DNA from: Bigelowiella natans CCMP2755
Taxonomy: Eukaryota; Cercozoa; Chlorarachniophyceae
Direction: 5' to 3'
NCBI GenBank assembly: GCA_000320545.1
Contig: ADNK01001014.1
Coordinates: 87,501-130,980 of the forward strand
DNA length: 43,480 nt
Position 1 is the first letter of the stretch. Each line of letters opens with the position of its first letter. The notes under the pieces are model-generated. The model saw only the letters and a program-made list of their open reading frames with translations, had not been told where the DNA came from and did not search any database. Position numbers and translations under genes: made by a program. Positions 34,489-43,480 of the stretch are shown piece after piece.

Positions 34489-35033
34489 AAATATATATGT
34501 ATATATGTCCACATGAGTAGCGTATCCTCGCAAAAGCACATGGTGTACTTTGTAGATTGATGTTATATATCTCTGCTGACTGACTGACTGAGCATCTGAA
34601 TGCAGGCCCTTCCGTGGACATGCGCAAATACGCCGGACGGTGATAAAATCGCCAAATAAAAGCAAAGTTTCCAATGATGCATTCTTGTTATTGTTATCAT
34701 TATGCTCTCCGCATATGTTTCCTATGATGGACTGGTGCAATGTTGCTACTAATTGCTTTTAACTTCGATTCTATTAATCAGCAATAGTACTATTATCAAT
34801 AAAAAACGAACAAACTTGCTGTAGGTAACATCCAATTCGATACGTGCAATTCGTAAGGACATCGAGCAGGTCCCCTCCATATGTTTTTTTTTTTACTTTA
34901 CATGAATAGATTTGTGCTTGTACCATATCCACATGGAAAGGCTCTTCTGAGCGAAGAAATGGAGAGTATAGCAGGATATCTACAAGGATGCTCGGAGAGG
35001 CAGGTAACTGTAGGAGAATTTTCCTTTTCTTAA
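29529..35033 (+). CDS. DUF4239 (bestrophin-like) membrane protein in many very short exons
   Basis: Exons, all phase-consistent: 29529-29583, 29718-29741, 29781-29815, 30164-30213, 30499-30535, 30924-30956, 31178-31234, 31539-31594, 31797-31878, 32438-32497, 32907-32939, 33171-33224, 33641-33704, 33854-34008, 34252-34319, 34606-34639, 34825-34869; a last piece from 34910 to about 35033 is uncertain because its best frame is out of phase. The protein, about 300 aa, has hydrophobic segments near the N-terminus (VATIVYFIFPILQ; FAPVLDVLYALIAAS), a helical middle (ARLEERQDVIQDTALQELCQL), then VYILVSYVVLSS and ALLFAVLASMLLVV. The signature LYRDLDRPFRG is the DLDrPFrG motif I know from DUF4239 proteins of cyanobacteria, plants and algae. 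Function in the family is unknown; a channel-like role is only suggested. Introns average about 290 bp and are mostly microsatellite. Confidence 0.75.
30820..30910 (+). repeat. CT-rich microsatellite before a DUF4239 exon
   Basis: TCTC array with CCCT variants running almost to the acceptor ATCGCAG of the exon at 30924, so it acts as a very long pyrimidine tract. Confidence 0.85.
31318..31372 (+). repeat. GAA repeat in a DUF4239 intron
   Basis: About eighteen AAG/GAA units on the sense strand in the first half of the intron after the exon ending at 31234. Confidence 0.85.
31885..31912. repeat. AT microsatellite in a DUF4239 intron
   Basis: About fourteen AT units starting a few nt after the donor at 31879. 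Confidence 0.9.
33034..33076 (+). repeat. TTC repeat in a DUF4239 intron
   Basis: About fourteen TTC units followed by ATC units, on the sense strand upstream of the exon at 33171. Confidence 0.85.
34446..34500. repeat. AT microsatellite in a DUF4239 intron
   Basis: Long AT array with a short TTTAAA interruption inside the intron between the exons at 34252 and 34606. Confidence 0.9.
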
Positions 35034-36023
35034 GGTTTGTTACTAGCGTCTCGCTAGTGTGTAATGTCCTCTTACAACTGAGCGACGTTGTGCGATGTGC
35101 GCGTCGTTGAACTGCTTGCGTAGGCGAAGACTAGGGCCACCAGAGTAGTAGAACAAAAATGGGATGCAATGAGCGGAGATGAATGAGGAAAAAACGGTCG
35201 GGTTGCATTCAAATTGAGCGGGAGCCGCACGTACTGTTCCATTTACACCATTAAATAGAAGCAAAGCTAGAAAGCAAGCGGGCGGCAAGTCAGCGTCAAT
35301 TGTGATGTTGGAGTGGCAGCGGCTTAGCATTACATCATGTCATCTCGCCTGCTTTGTGTGACTTCCATCAAAACAATAAGCAGAATGAATGTGCGCACGT
35401 GATCGAACAGTATGCGTGCACAAGACAGGAAGACAATTCATTGTGCTTTTTCGAAGCATGCAACCCAATGAGCATGTCTTGGACGCACACACGTTTGCTT
35501 TGACAGGCAGGCTGTGCGCGCCTACAAACTTTTGTAGGCGTGCATCTTGATGTGACGAAACGGCGCAAATGGCTAAAATGCATGAGGGGCGACCGCGCAG
35601 GCTGGAGACATTCTTCTTCTTGAACCTACATTGTGTCTGCTTTTGCACAAGAGATCTAGATGTGGTTGCCGTCGCGTCTAAGCTCTGCATTGCGCACTCT
35701 TTGTGAACGAACTGCAACTTGAAAATGCTTATTGGACATGCTGCAGTCAATTTTACACACACAGAGGTACATACTTAAAACAAAACATGGGGAGCACGAC
35801 TCCTCCTGGATCGAGCGGTACATCGCCAACAAAATCATCGTAGTAGGCTAACAAAGCATCATGGATACCAGTCCAATACCGGATATCATTGCTAATTCAA
35901 TCGCATTACTACAATACGCACTCGAGTCAGCCAAAACAATTGAGGCGGAAGTACGATGAGCCATTGGATCGATTAAGGGAAATAATGAGGAGGAGGAGGA
36001 GAAAGAGGAGTAGGATAAAAAAT

Positions 36024-36055
<32 letters not shown>

Positions 36056-36305
36056 AATGATGATTCCATGCGTGGTCGCTGTTCAATTGAGTCGATCTTT
36101 GTCATCGTAGTCGTACTACGTGCCCTCCTCGTCCTTATGCACCTTTTGATTGCCATGGTAATGTTGATGTGACGCTGGTGGTAGATGACAGGGTTCATTC
36201 GTTCTTCTCACGTAGCTACGATGAGTGGCCATGCGGCTTCTCGATCCCTTGTTTTCTTTCTTGAAAAAGGGAAACACCTTTTGTTATTCTGGTGGTTGGT
36301 GGTGG
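35034..36305. other. Spacer between DUF4239 and CAX genes
   Basis: No gene supported. It holds a strong hairpin at 35516-35543, an ATG repeat at about 36024-36060, and palindrome-rich sequence like the other spacers. The minus frame at 35762-35340 is long but has no domain and lacks splice support. The two genes converge here. The true C-terminal exon of the CAX gene could lie in 35900-36300 if the last donor is spliced. Confidence 0.5.
35516..35543. other. Strong hairpin
   Basis: CGCCTACAAA, loop CT, TTTGTAGGCG: ten perfect pairs at 35519-35540, extended to about thirteen with one G-T pair. It lies in the spacer, away from gene ends. No T-run follows on either side. Confidence 0.7.
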
Positions 36306-36729
36306 TTAGGTTCTTACGAAGAAAGCAGCACTGACGATGATGTACGCGACGACCAGCATCGCGCCCTTGAGGTAGTTAGACTCTCCATCCCCCACAAGGA
36401 ATCCCACGGCGAGTGTAGACACAAGCACTACCGCTGTCGATCAGAAGAGGGGGAAGGGCAGCAGCAGATGAATCAACGCATTTAAAGGCAGACCGATTAA
36501 AATGCAGCGATCCGTGGGTGTTTCACCCATGCAGTAGTAGTGGTAGTAATAGTAATAGTAGTTGGGGTGATAGTAGCAGTAGTAGTAGTAGGCGCAAATA
36601 TATATGAAAATAAAGGGAAAATATGAAATATGTGTATAATATATAAATACACACACGTCGTCGGCTTTCTCAAATAAATGGGTCGCATGCTCCATTGTTC
36701 TCTTCCTCTTGGTACTAATGTTGTTATTA

Positions 36730-36764
<35 letters not shown>

Positions 36765-36889
36765 AATACGATAACTATGATGCAGGGAACACTGTGTCGT
36801 TCTTCGTAGTAGTGCCTGTTTCAAAGACGTGAAAATCGAGGGACAATCGCTTGCCCATCATCCATGCAACGATCACTGCGACCTAGAGA

Positions 36890-36928
<39 letters not shown>

Positions 36929-36965
36929 AAGATGAAGAAGAAGAAGATGGGGTCCGCACACACAT

Positions 36966-36998
<33 letters not shown>

Positions 36999-39287
36999 GA
37001 GCAAGCATCACGTGCAAACAATTTATGCTGTTAGTTCCAATCGCAGCAGCAGCAGCTTTAGCTTTGAAACGGGATCTTACACATCATCTATCCATCTTCA
37101 TCAAAAACAGGAAGAATGTGGTTCTCCTTCTTCTCCTCCTCCTCCTCCTCCTCCTCCTCCTCGGTTAAACTACATATACCGGCACTCCAAAAAGGGCGAT
37201 TTGAACCGCAGAGCCAAAGGCAATGCCAAGTGACAGCTCCATTTTCCCCTTCATCGCCACGATCACAGCCGATGCGTGCTCCGCTATTATGATGATGATT
37301 TGATGATAATTTGATGATGATTTGATGTAATAGGGAAAAACTAAAGGTAAAATGAGACTAAAGTACTCTTCTTCTTCTTCTTCTTCTTCTTCTTCTTCTT
37401 CTTGTTCTTCTTCTTATGATATCCACCTGCATTACCAACGATTGGGATGACAATCACACCTATGAACACCTGAGCAAGGACATGTTGTTAAACGGGACGA
37501 TCATTACAGTAAAAACACCGATTTGAATATCATTGACACACACACACACACACATCCCCGCACTCACTGTGCAAAACAAGACATAGAAATGAAGAAGAAG
37601 AAGAAGAAGAAGAAGAAGAAGAAGAAACAGAAACCACACAACATTGCAAAGATATTCGCGAAAGAAGGAGATCAGTGTCTCCGTAAAGCTTGATGGTAGA
37701 TCGTTAGTAGTATCATCATTATCATTGTTAGTTCAACAGTATTCGTTACTATTGTTGTTTCTGCATCAGGACAGCAATCTTCTCTTTAAAGCTGCTTACT
37801 TTTGGCACATTCCACGCCGCAGCAGAGCCCTCGATCGATCCCACCAACAGCTCCGAAAAGAACGATATTAACGCCTGACAGTGGGGGTCAGAGTGCAGAT
37901 TGACAAGCGATTAAGGCACAACCAAAAGAAAGCGTTCGTAGCGATGATAAGTGATTCTTATTACATGTATAGATCGGAACACTATCACACACACACACAC
38001 ACACACACGACGACGAAGCCTGTCTTCCATGCATTTACCGTATCTATTGCAAGCCATATGATGGCCTCTTTTAACGTTAGAATTTGCTCCTCTTCCTCCT
38101 CGTCGTCGTTCTCTTCATCCTTTGTTGAAAACAAGGCGGCAAACATCCTCATCATGATTATCATCATCATCACCCTCCCATCACCACCGCCACCGCTACT
38201 ACTACTAGCACCACCACCCCAACACGGACAAGAGCAGAGCGTAACTGCTATTCCCCCCTCTCTCATCAATACACGCGGCGGACAACACACACGCGCCATA
38301 ACCTCGAGCAGCAGGTGTCGATGCGTCTTGATCTGAAAGTACATAAGCAACCCGTACACTCCCAAGAGCAGCATGGCGGTGAAACGAGAGAAGGAGAGCA
38401 CTGATGCCGCGGAGCGCTCCTCGTCAGCAGCATCTAATGCTGCAGGCAGTAGCATGGCCATGGTGGAGACCATAAGCAGCCCTGAGTTCGTCGTGGCCAT
38501 CTGTGTGTTGAATTTCTGGGAGCTGTGGCGTAACCCTCCAAGCAAAAAGGCACTTCCCAGCACCAGCAAGCAGTTGGAGAGAATGGACCCCAGCAACGAC
38601 ACCTGTACAATCCGCATCATGTCCTTTCGGAGGGCCAGGATAGAGATGATGAGTTCTGTCAGATTCCCTGAAGAATAACAACAACAAGGAAGAAGAGGAG
38701 GAGGAGGAAGAAGCATGTAAGATCGCTGCGTTGTTGGTTGTCTTCCCGTAGTTCGGGTAAATGATGTTATTTTGGGTGATAACAGCGGTAATTTATCATC
38801 ATTATAATCATTATCACCATTATAATTATCATCACCATCAGTGTTATTATTAATAATTATTATATTAACCAAAAGTTGCATTGAGCAAGCCTCCGATTGC
38901 ATCGTTGGTGTATAGAGCAACTTGTTCCGTGAATAGGCCCTACCATCATCATCATCATCGTCAAAAATTATCGTTATCAACAACATTATCATAGGGAAGG
39001 ATAGGAAGGAGAGGGACGGATTCTATAATGATACACTGCAATGTAACGAGCACGACGATGTCGTTTCAACGGTTATGGGTGATAAATGATAAGTCCTTAT
39101 CGAGTTATCATCAGTTTTTGTGTCTTTAACCCCGGTGTGATAGGCGTTATGTGTGGATTGGTAGAATCCTCCTCCTCGCCATTCATAAACTAAATACTAT
39201 TGTTCTAAGATCGAGACGAGCAACCAACCAGCAGTTGCGCTTGTGGAATAAGAGCTAGGAGGGAGAAGAGAAATGTGGGACCTGACA

Positions 39288-39328
<41 letters not shown>

Positions 39329-39380
39329 AGAGACAACGTAGTAGCATAGAGGCAGTAGTGATGATGGACGACGGATTCAG

Positions 39381-39431
<51 letters not shown>

Positions 39432-39929
39432 CAAAATGCAAGAAGTGAAGAAGTTCTTTGCTCTGCCATCTAGCCTTCCCCCCCCTGCACAACGAACGCA
39501 TCATTACCGTCTCCAAAGTTGGCAAAGTAGGATATAATCGCCAACGGCATAGCTAGTAGGAGCCAGTTTATGCGACTATATCCGATCACACGCTGATAAC
39601 GATGATGATGATGATGATGATGATGATGACGATGATGATGATGGCTAAAAAATGGAAACGCGATATGATTAGATATGCAAATGAAGATGTTTGGTGGACA
39701 ATGTCTCAGTCAACAAGAAGATATATAATTACGTTAGTCTGAAGGAATGTGAAGGATGAATTCGTACAACATCCTTCTGACGATGCTTGATCTGAGGGAG
39801 AAAGGCCTCTTTCGTTCGTTCGGTCTACGATGCTCTTTATCTCCCTCCCATTAGGAGTGCGGATTATATGGCTGCCATCGTAAACCACAACGTCCTCTTC
39901 CTCCTCATCGTCACTTGGCACCACTGTCA
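36306..39929 (-). CDS. CAX/VCX1-type Ca2+/H+ antiporter
   Basis: Cation/proton exchanger that moves Ca2+ out of the cytosol into a vacuole-like store in exchange for H+. Recognised exons, phase-consistent: 39929-39733, 39592-39508, 39469-39432 (tentative), 38939-38870, 38667-38303, 38119-38039, 37874-37800, 37469-37427, 37283-37180, 36882-36816, 36433-36318. Both ion-binding repeats are intact: repeat 1 as [21 protein letters not shown] then [15 protein letters not shown], repeat 2 as IPIVGNA then [19 protein letters not shown] and [12 protein letters not shown]. The acidic loop ([11 protein letters not shown]) between the halves, [20 protein letters not shown] and the final [20 protein letters not shown] all follow family order. 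A small exon around 39050-39000 (VPLLPIL) is probably missing from my list. The first exon is not found. The C-terminus is either read-through to a stop at 36306 or spliced onward at gtaagaa. The intron after 36816 starts with GC. Confidence 0.92.
36961..36996. repeat. AC microsatellite in a CAX intron
   Basis: About seventeen AC units in the intron between the exons at 37180 and 36882, next to a TAG array at 36890-36930. Confidence 0.9.
39290..39425. repeat. AT and AC microsatellites in a CAX intron
   Basis: AT array at about 39290-39323, then an AC array at about 39391-39425 that ends right at the donor of the tentative exon 39469-39432. Confidence 0.85.
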
Positions 39930-40649
39930 CTATAGTGGTTGGGGAGGGAGAGGGGGAGGGGGGGGAGGAGGGGGAACAGACGATGAAAGAACAGGGGGAG
40001 ATAGAAAGGGAGGATGGAAAAGAAGCAAGGGTATTGGAAATAAGGAAGGGCGACTATAAGATAAATGGGGTGGTAAGATTTAGGCATGTGGTAGCGCACT
40101 CTAAATGGCGTGTATTAGATATTCTTGGATCAGTTAGAGAATCGAGATTTTAAAGGAAGAAGAGGGTGATGGTAAGGCCTAGTGCAGTCCAGAATGAAAC
40201 AGGAATGCTGCAGACCATACAATGTTTTAACTATACTATCGACATTATCCAGTTGCCCTTAATATGCTGCAAGATCTCTTGTTTTTTTTCGTCATCACAT
40301 ATTTTTTCTCAGTCATAGAAAGCGACAAAAGATTCTCATACTCATCTTCATCTCGCCGCGCCGGACATGTCTTTTCATCTCGAGAGACGACATCACGCCT
40401 CAGTCTTCTTTGTTAATTCTGTCACAATGACCAGCACACATCAAAGAGGGGAACTGCACATCGTGAATTTCGAGGCATTACACGCCCATAAGTTGGTGTA
40501 GCATCTCACCCCCCTCATTCTTTCCCCTCTTCCTCATTCGAACACTCAAAGCCATTATAGCAGAATATAGAAGAACGTTCAAGCAGTAGCAAACTGCCTC
40601 TGTCTACCAGTTTTCTCCACCTCCTTCTTTCTAAAAACAACGAATTCTC
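39930..40649. other. Spacer upstream of the CAX gene
   Basis: A G-rich stretch lies at 39939-39975. The missing first CAX exon should lie here. A minus ATG around 40393 gives a short basic peptide, but it has no clear in-phase donor. Divergent promoters for CAX and the plus-strand gene beyond 40650 are expected; no specific site is recognised. Confidence 0.4.
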
Positions 40650-40745
40650 ATGCAGTTGGCTTACTTCTCTCGGACAGGTATGCACTTGATGAATCCTGTT
40701 CTTCTCGATCGTCCTTTACCTCTCCCACTTTTCTCTCCTGCTTTT

Positions 40746-40783
<38 letters not shown>

Positions 40784-41232
40784 TAACAGGGCGGGCAATA
40801 ACTTCCAAGCGAGCGCCAATGAGTTTCTACTTTTCGCATGCGACAACGAATATACTATGTCGCACCTACCAATTCAGACCATCTTCTTTCGAAAATATCG
40901 CTTATGTCACAACGTCACATACGATGGCATCCTCGGAATGAAAGTGACCTTAACTACAGGACTTTTTGGCCATGCGACAGGTCATTTTCCTCTTGTGAGG
41001 TCTGAAGATGCTCCTGGAAAAAAGGAAAAAACCTGGCATTCTTCGAGGAAAAAGCTTGGGTTTTGGGCACTGCGACAACTGTTTTATCTGCAGAAATGAT
41101 GGCGGCGCGTTCGAGCCGTGGCCGCCCCCAGGCTCCGATCCGGGTATGGGAGCGAATGTAGCTAGGGTCCAAGCTCCTCATTTCTTGCGCGACTACGAAT
41201 ACAAGCCAATACAACAAGATCATGAAATTTAA
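40650..41232 (+). CDS. Unresolved coding candidate ahead of the Ser-rich gene
   Basis: ATG at 40650 opens MQLAYFSRT and stops at a good donor (gtatgc). A CT repeat (about 40747-40780) and an acceptor (TTAACAG) follow. The in-phase continuation reads GRAITSKRAPMSFYFSHATTN and stays open to a TGA at about 40941. Another piece, after the acceptor CTGCAG at 41093, reads NDGGAFEPWPPPGSDPG and ends at 41232. I could not join these into one protein or assign a family. The last piece overlaps the start of the Ser-rich gene in another frame, so at most one of the two readings is the main product there. Confidence 0.3.
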
Positions 41233-42712
41233 AGCTCGTGCCATAGCGCGTCATTTTGGTTCTTATCACCAGTATTGCCTGTTGCTAGGTCGGAGCCTCG
41301 TTCATGATCAGTGTGTGGGGGCTGACGATGATGGGGATGATCTCTTCGGTACACGGCCACGTTGGCAGCAGGGTATGAGTTTAAAGATATAGATAGATAG
41401 ATGGATAGATAGGTAGCTAGAGTCATCCACCAGCGATATCACAGCAATATGTGCTTTCTCTCCTATTTTTCTAATTTCCGCCTCCAGACGCCGACTGAAA
41501 GACCATTGCCCGGGGATGGTGAGGTCGATCAAAGCAGAAGGCTCTCCATAGAAGCTCGTCGCTCTCCAGGCAATTCAGGTGGCATTCAAATCCGAATCGC
41601 AGACCAGGTGTGGTGATCATTGATGAAGGGACCTTTGGCTCAAAACTCGCTCAAAAGGAGCATTATTTAGACCCACTTTCGTAGCTCTTTTCTTCACGAA
41701 CCACTGCCTGCCCCCTTCCCTAATTTCTACCCCTTCTACCTGAAATCCGCGGGAAATTTATGGCCAGGGCGGCGATGTTGTCTCCTTGAGCGCTCATGTG
41801 TGGAGTGAAACGCCTGGTGGGTCTGAAAGCGTGAGCAGCAGGTCTCCTCCTGTGATGACGACAACTACTGCTACTACTCCTCCCGCCAACGATGACATTG
41901 GTAGCAACAGCCTCCGATAACATTAGTAGCAGATGATAGGTATCCATTTACTCATCTATCCCCCCCCCCCCCTCCCCTTATCAGAAGGCAGGAGGGAGGA
42001 CGTCGTCTGCACGTGGCAACATCCAAGCTTCCCAAGGCTGGAGGTAGGTCTACCTTATCCAGCACCTGCCGAGAGGGGGAGGAGTAGGAGGAGGATTTCC
42101 CTATGCAGAGAACAGAAGCTATGATTGATGAAACATAGTAACGAAATATGACTACCTCGGTACACACTCTCTCTCTCACTCACTCACACTACTCACATAC
42201 TTGCGATGACAATTGAGCAGATCTCAAGCACCGAAAGCCCTACCACGTTGCCGCATTACAAGATGCGGAATAAAAGGTGGTCGTCATCGTCTCCTTCGCA
42301 ACCGTCATCGCCTATAGCATGCGCGCACATCACACTCCGAGATGCTGCTGCTTCCGCCTTGGAGAGGAAGAGAAGAGGCAGTCTGCCATTTTCAGACCTC
42401 TGGAACTCCTTTGTCAAAACTACGCGAAGGGGGGGAGGAGGAATGATGTCGAGAAATAGTTTGGGAGGGGATGGAAAAGAGGCTAATGCACATAATGATG
42501 GAGATAAACAACAGCCGACAGCTGCTGTTAAGGCAATGTGCTTCGAGCTCTCCAGTCATGCACAAGGCACGGGGGCCCAAAAAAACGGGTCAACATTAAT
42601 ATTTCCGTTTACTATCATATCGTTCACGATGATTGAAGATGATAACCGGGTGTATTTATTACTTACACATCGCACACTTTCCATCTCAGTTTGTATAGCA
42701 AATGAAGCATAA
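41096..42712 (+). CDS. Ser-rich protein of unknown function
   Basis: Five exons joined with matching phase: 41096-41143, 41488-41607, 41768-41900, 41985-42043, 42221-42712; about 283 aa if the last frame runs to its stop. It begins MMAARSSRGRPQAPIR and is rich in Ser, Pro, Thr and Arg. Hydrophobic content is low, apart from a moderately hydrophobic C-terminus (STLIFPFTIISFTMI). No domain is recognised. Possible phospho-type motifs occur (RRLSIEARRSP, KRRGSLPF). The end is uncertain: a donor inside the last exon could lead on to the exon at the right edge. Splice continuity is the main support, together with the absence of stops over about 500 nt in the last exon. Confidence 0.5.
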
Positions 42713-43361
42713 TTTAAACGTTGTCAACGAGAGCAATATGCATGCACGTATGCACTTGATTTTCTCTCTCCTACAACAAATGAAACGTAGAAGTTGTGGT
42801 GTAGCTGTTTAAGATTCATTCTCCTTGAATTGAATGGTAGATTCTCGATAGCAGTAGTTTTTCAGCATCTGCAACTCAGAGGAAGATTTCAATAATCTCG
42901 CAGCTAGAAGAATTTCACAGAAAATTGTTGATCCCGGGAACACCCCCTCCCCCCACTATCTATTGTTTGGATGCATGCAGGAAGTGGTTCGGTGGGCCAC
43001 AAATGCAAGTGCAGCAACTGCCAGTTAACTCAATGAACTGGTCTAATCAGCCCTTCTCTGCAGGGGACATGTAGGATGATCAGAGAGATTGTAGCCAAAA
43101 CTGCATAGATGTTGCTTTCGATATACTACATATTACCACGACAGCAGCACAGCTATCTTGTCACAGAATGAAAATCAACGTGAAGATACTATGTATCCTT
43201 CACACTGCTTATTCTTCATTTCCGGATGATTAGTGTCATTAGCCTTTGTTAAGCCCCGCATGTAGCGTACATGTATGCGCTCACGACTAGTAGCACACGT
43301 GCGTTGAGTCGGGGTAGAGATAGAATGATTTAATCACACATGCCTGTTGTTTCTAGGTATA
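42713..43361. other. Non-coding or intronic stretch near the right edge
   Basis: No convincing exon. If the gene at 41096 continues to the right edge, this is an intron of about 650 bp. A homopolymer C run lies at about 42943-42955. Confidence 0.4.
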
Positions 43362-43480
43362 TGAGCGCCGACGAATTTGGGTATTCCTCCAGACACAAAC
43401 ACGGCATGACTGGATCAGAAGTGGAGAAGGAGGCAGGGGGGGGGGGGATGGGGGGGAGGAATATGCTATGACGGAGGGGT
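43362..43480 (+). CDS. Possible exon running off the right edge
   Basis: After the acceptor TTTCTAG a frame reads VYERRRIWVFLQTQTRHDW and stays open through a Gly-rich repeat to the window end. Another frame (YMSADEFGYSS) stops at 43470. Family unknown. It may belong to the gene starting at 41096. Confidence 0.3.

Noticed and set aside
35340-35762. Minus frame of 140 codons in the spacer
   Set aside because: No family resemblance or splice support; composition matches palindrome-rich spacer DNA.

Overview
This is nuclear DNA of an intron-rich eukaryote. Coding regions are split into many short exons (16 to about 200 nt is common) with GT/AG junctions and matching codon phase. Introns and spacers are full of microsatellites: AT, AC, CT, ATC, TAG, TTC and CAA. 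Two or three reading frames look like proteins with a bipartite leader (a signal peptide followed by a Ser/Thr/Arg-rich stretch). The clearest is a bacterial-type elongation factor P. Such leaders are typical of nuclear genes whose products enter a secondary plastid, so I infer a complex-plastid alga. A chlorarachniophyte or similar is possible, but the species cannot be fixed from this sequence. No rRNA, tRNA or CRISPR was recognised.

Layout, left to right. At the left edge a minus-strand gene runs off the window, possibly with a plastid-type leader. 2154-4317 (minus): plastid-type EF-P, ten exons. About 4.3-6.6 kb: unresolved, with an acidic-tail reading frame. 6590-10492 (plus): FAD-dependent amine (polyamine) oxidase, fourteen exons. 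11417-12187 (minus): ribosomal protein eL30. 12950-18161 (plus): ZNF598/Hel2-like ribosome-collision E3 ligase, eleven exons, divergent from eL30. 18.2-19.6 kb: a palindrome-rich spacer with a decayed duplicate of a piece of the next gene. 19602-21664 (minus): C2H2 zinc-finger protein. 22864-24899 (plus): TTD14/NadR-type AAA P-loop protein with an organelle-like N-terminus. 24.9-25.95 kb: a cluster of inverted-repeat arms. 25948-28215 (minus): a single-exon gene for an unusual membrane protein combining an EF-hand, an SH2-like region and a KCTD/T1-type BTB. About 28.6-35.0 kb (plus): DUF4239 (bestrophin-like) membrane protein in many very small exons. 36306-39929 (minus): CAX/VCX1-type Ca2+/H+ antiporter. 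40.65-42.7 kb (plus): Ser-rich protein of unknown function, with a competing reading frame at its start. The right edge holds a possible exon that runs out of the window.

The genes do not form one pathway. Three concern translation (EF-P, eL30, the ZNF598-like ligase) and three concern membranes or calcium (CAX, DUF4239, the EF-hand protein). This is ordinary eukaryotic neighbourhood mixing. The strongest candidate for something undescribed is the coiled-coil/TM/EF-hand/SH2-like/BTB protein. Next are the repeat-arm cluster touching its stop codon and the strand-biased microsatellites that form the edges of introns. Exon coordinates were worked out by hand from splice motifs, phase and family similarity, with no alignments run.
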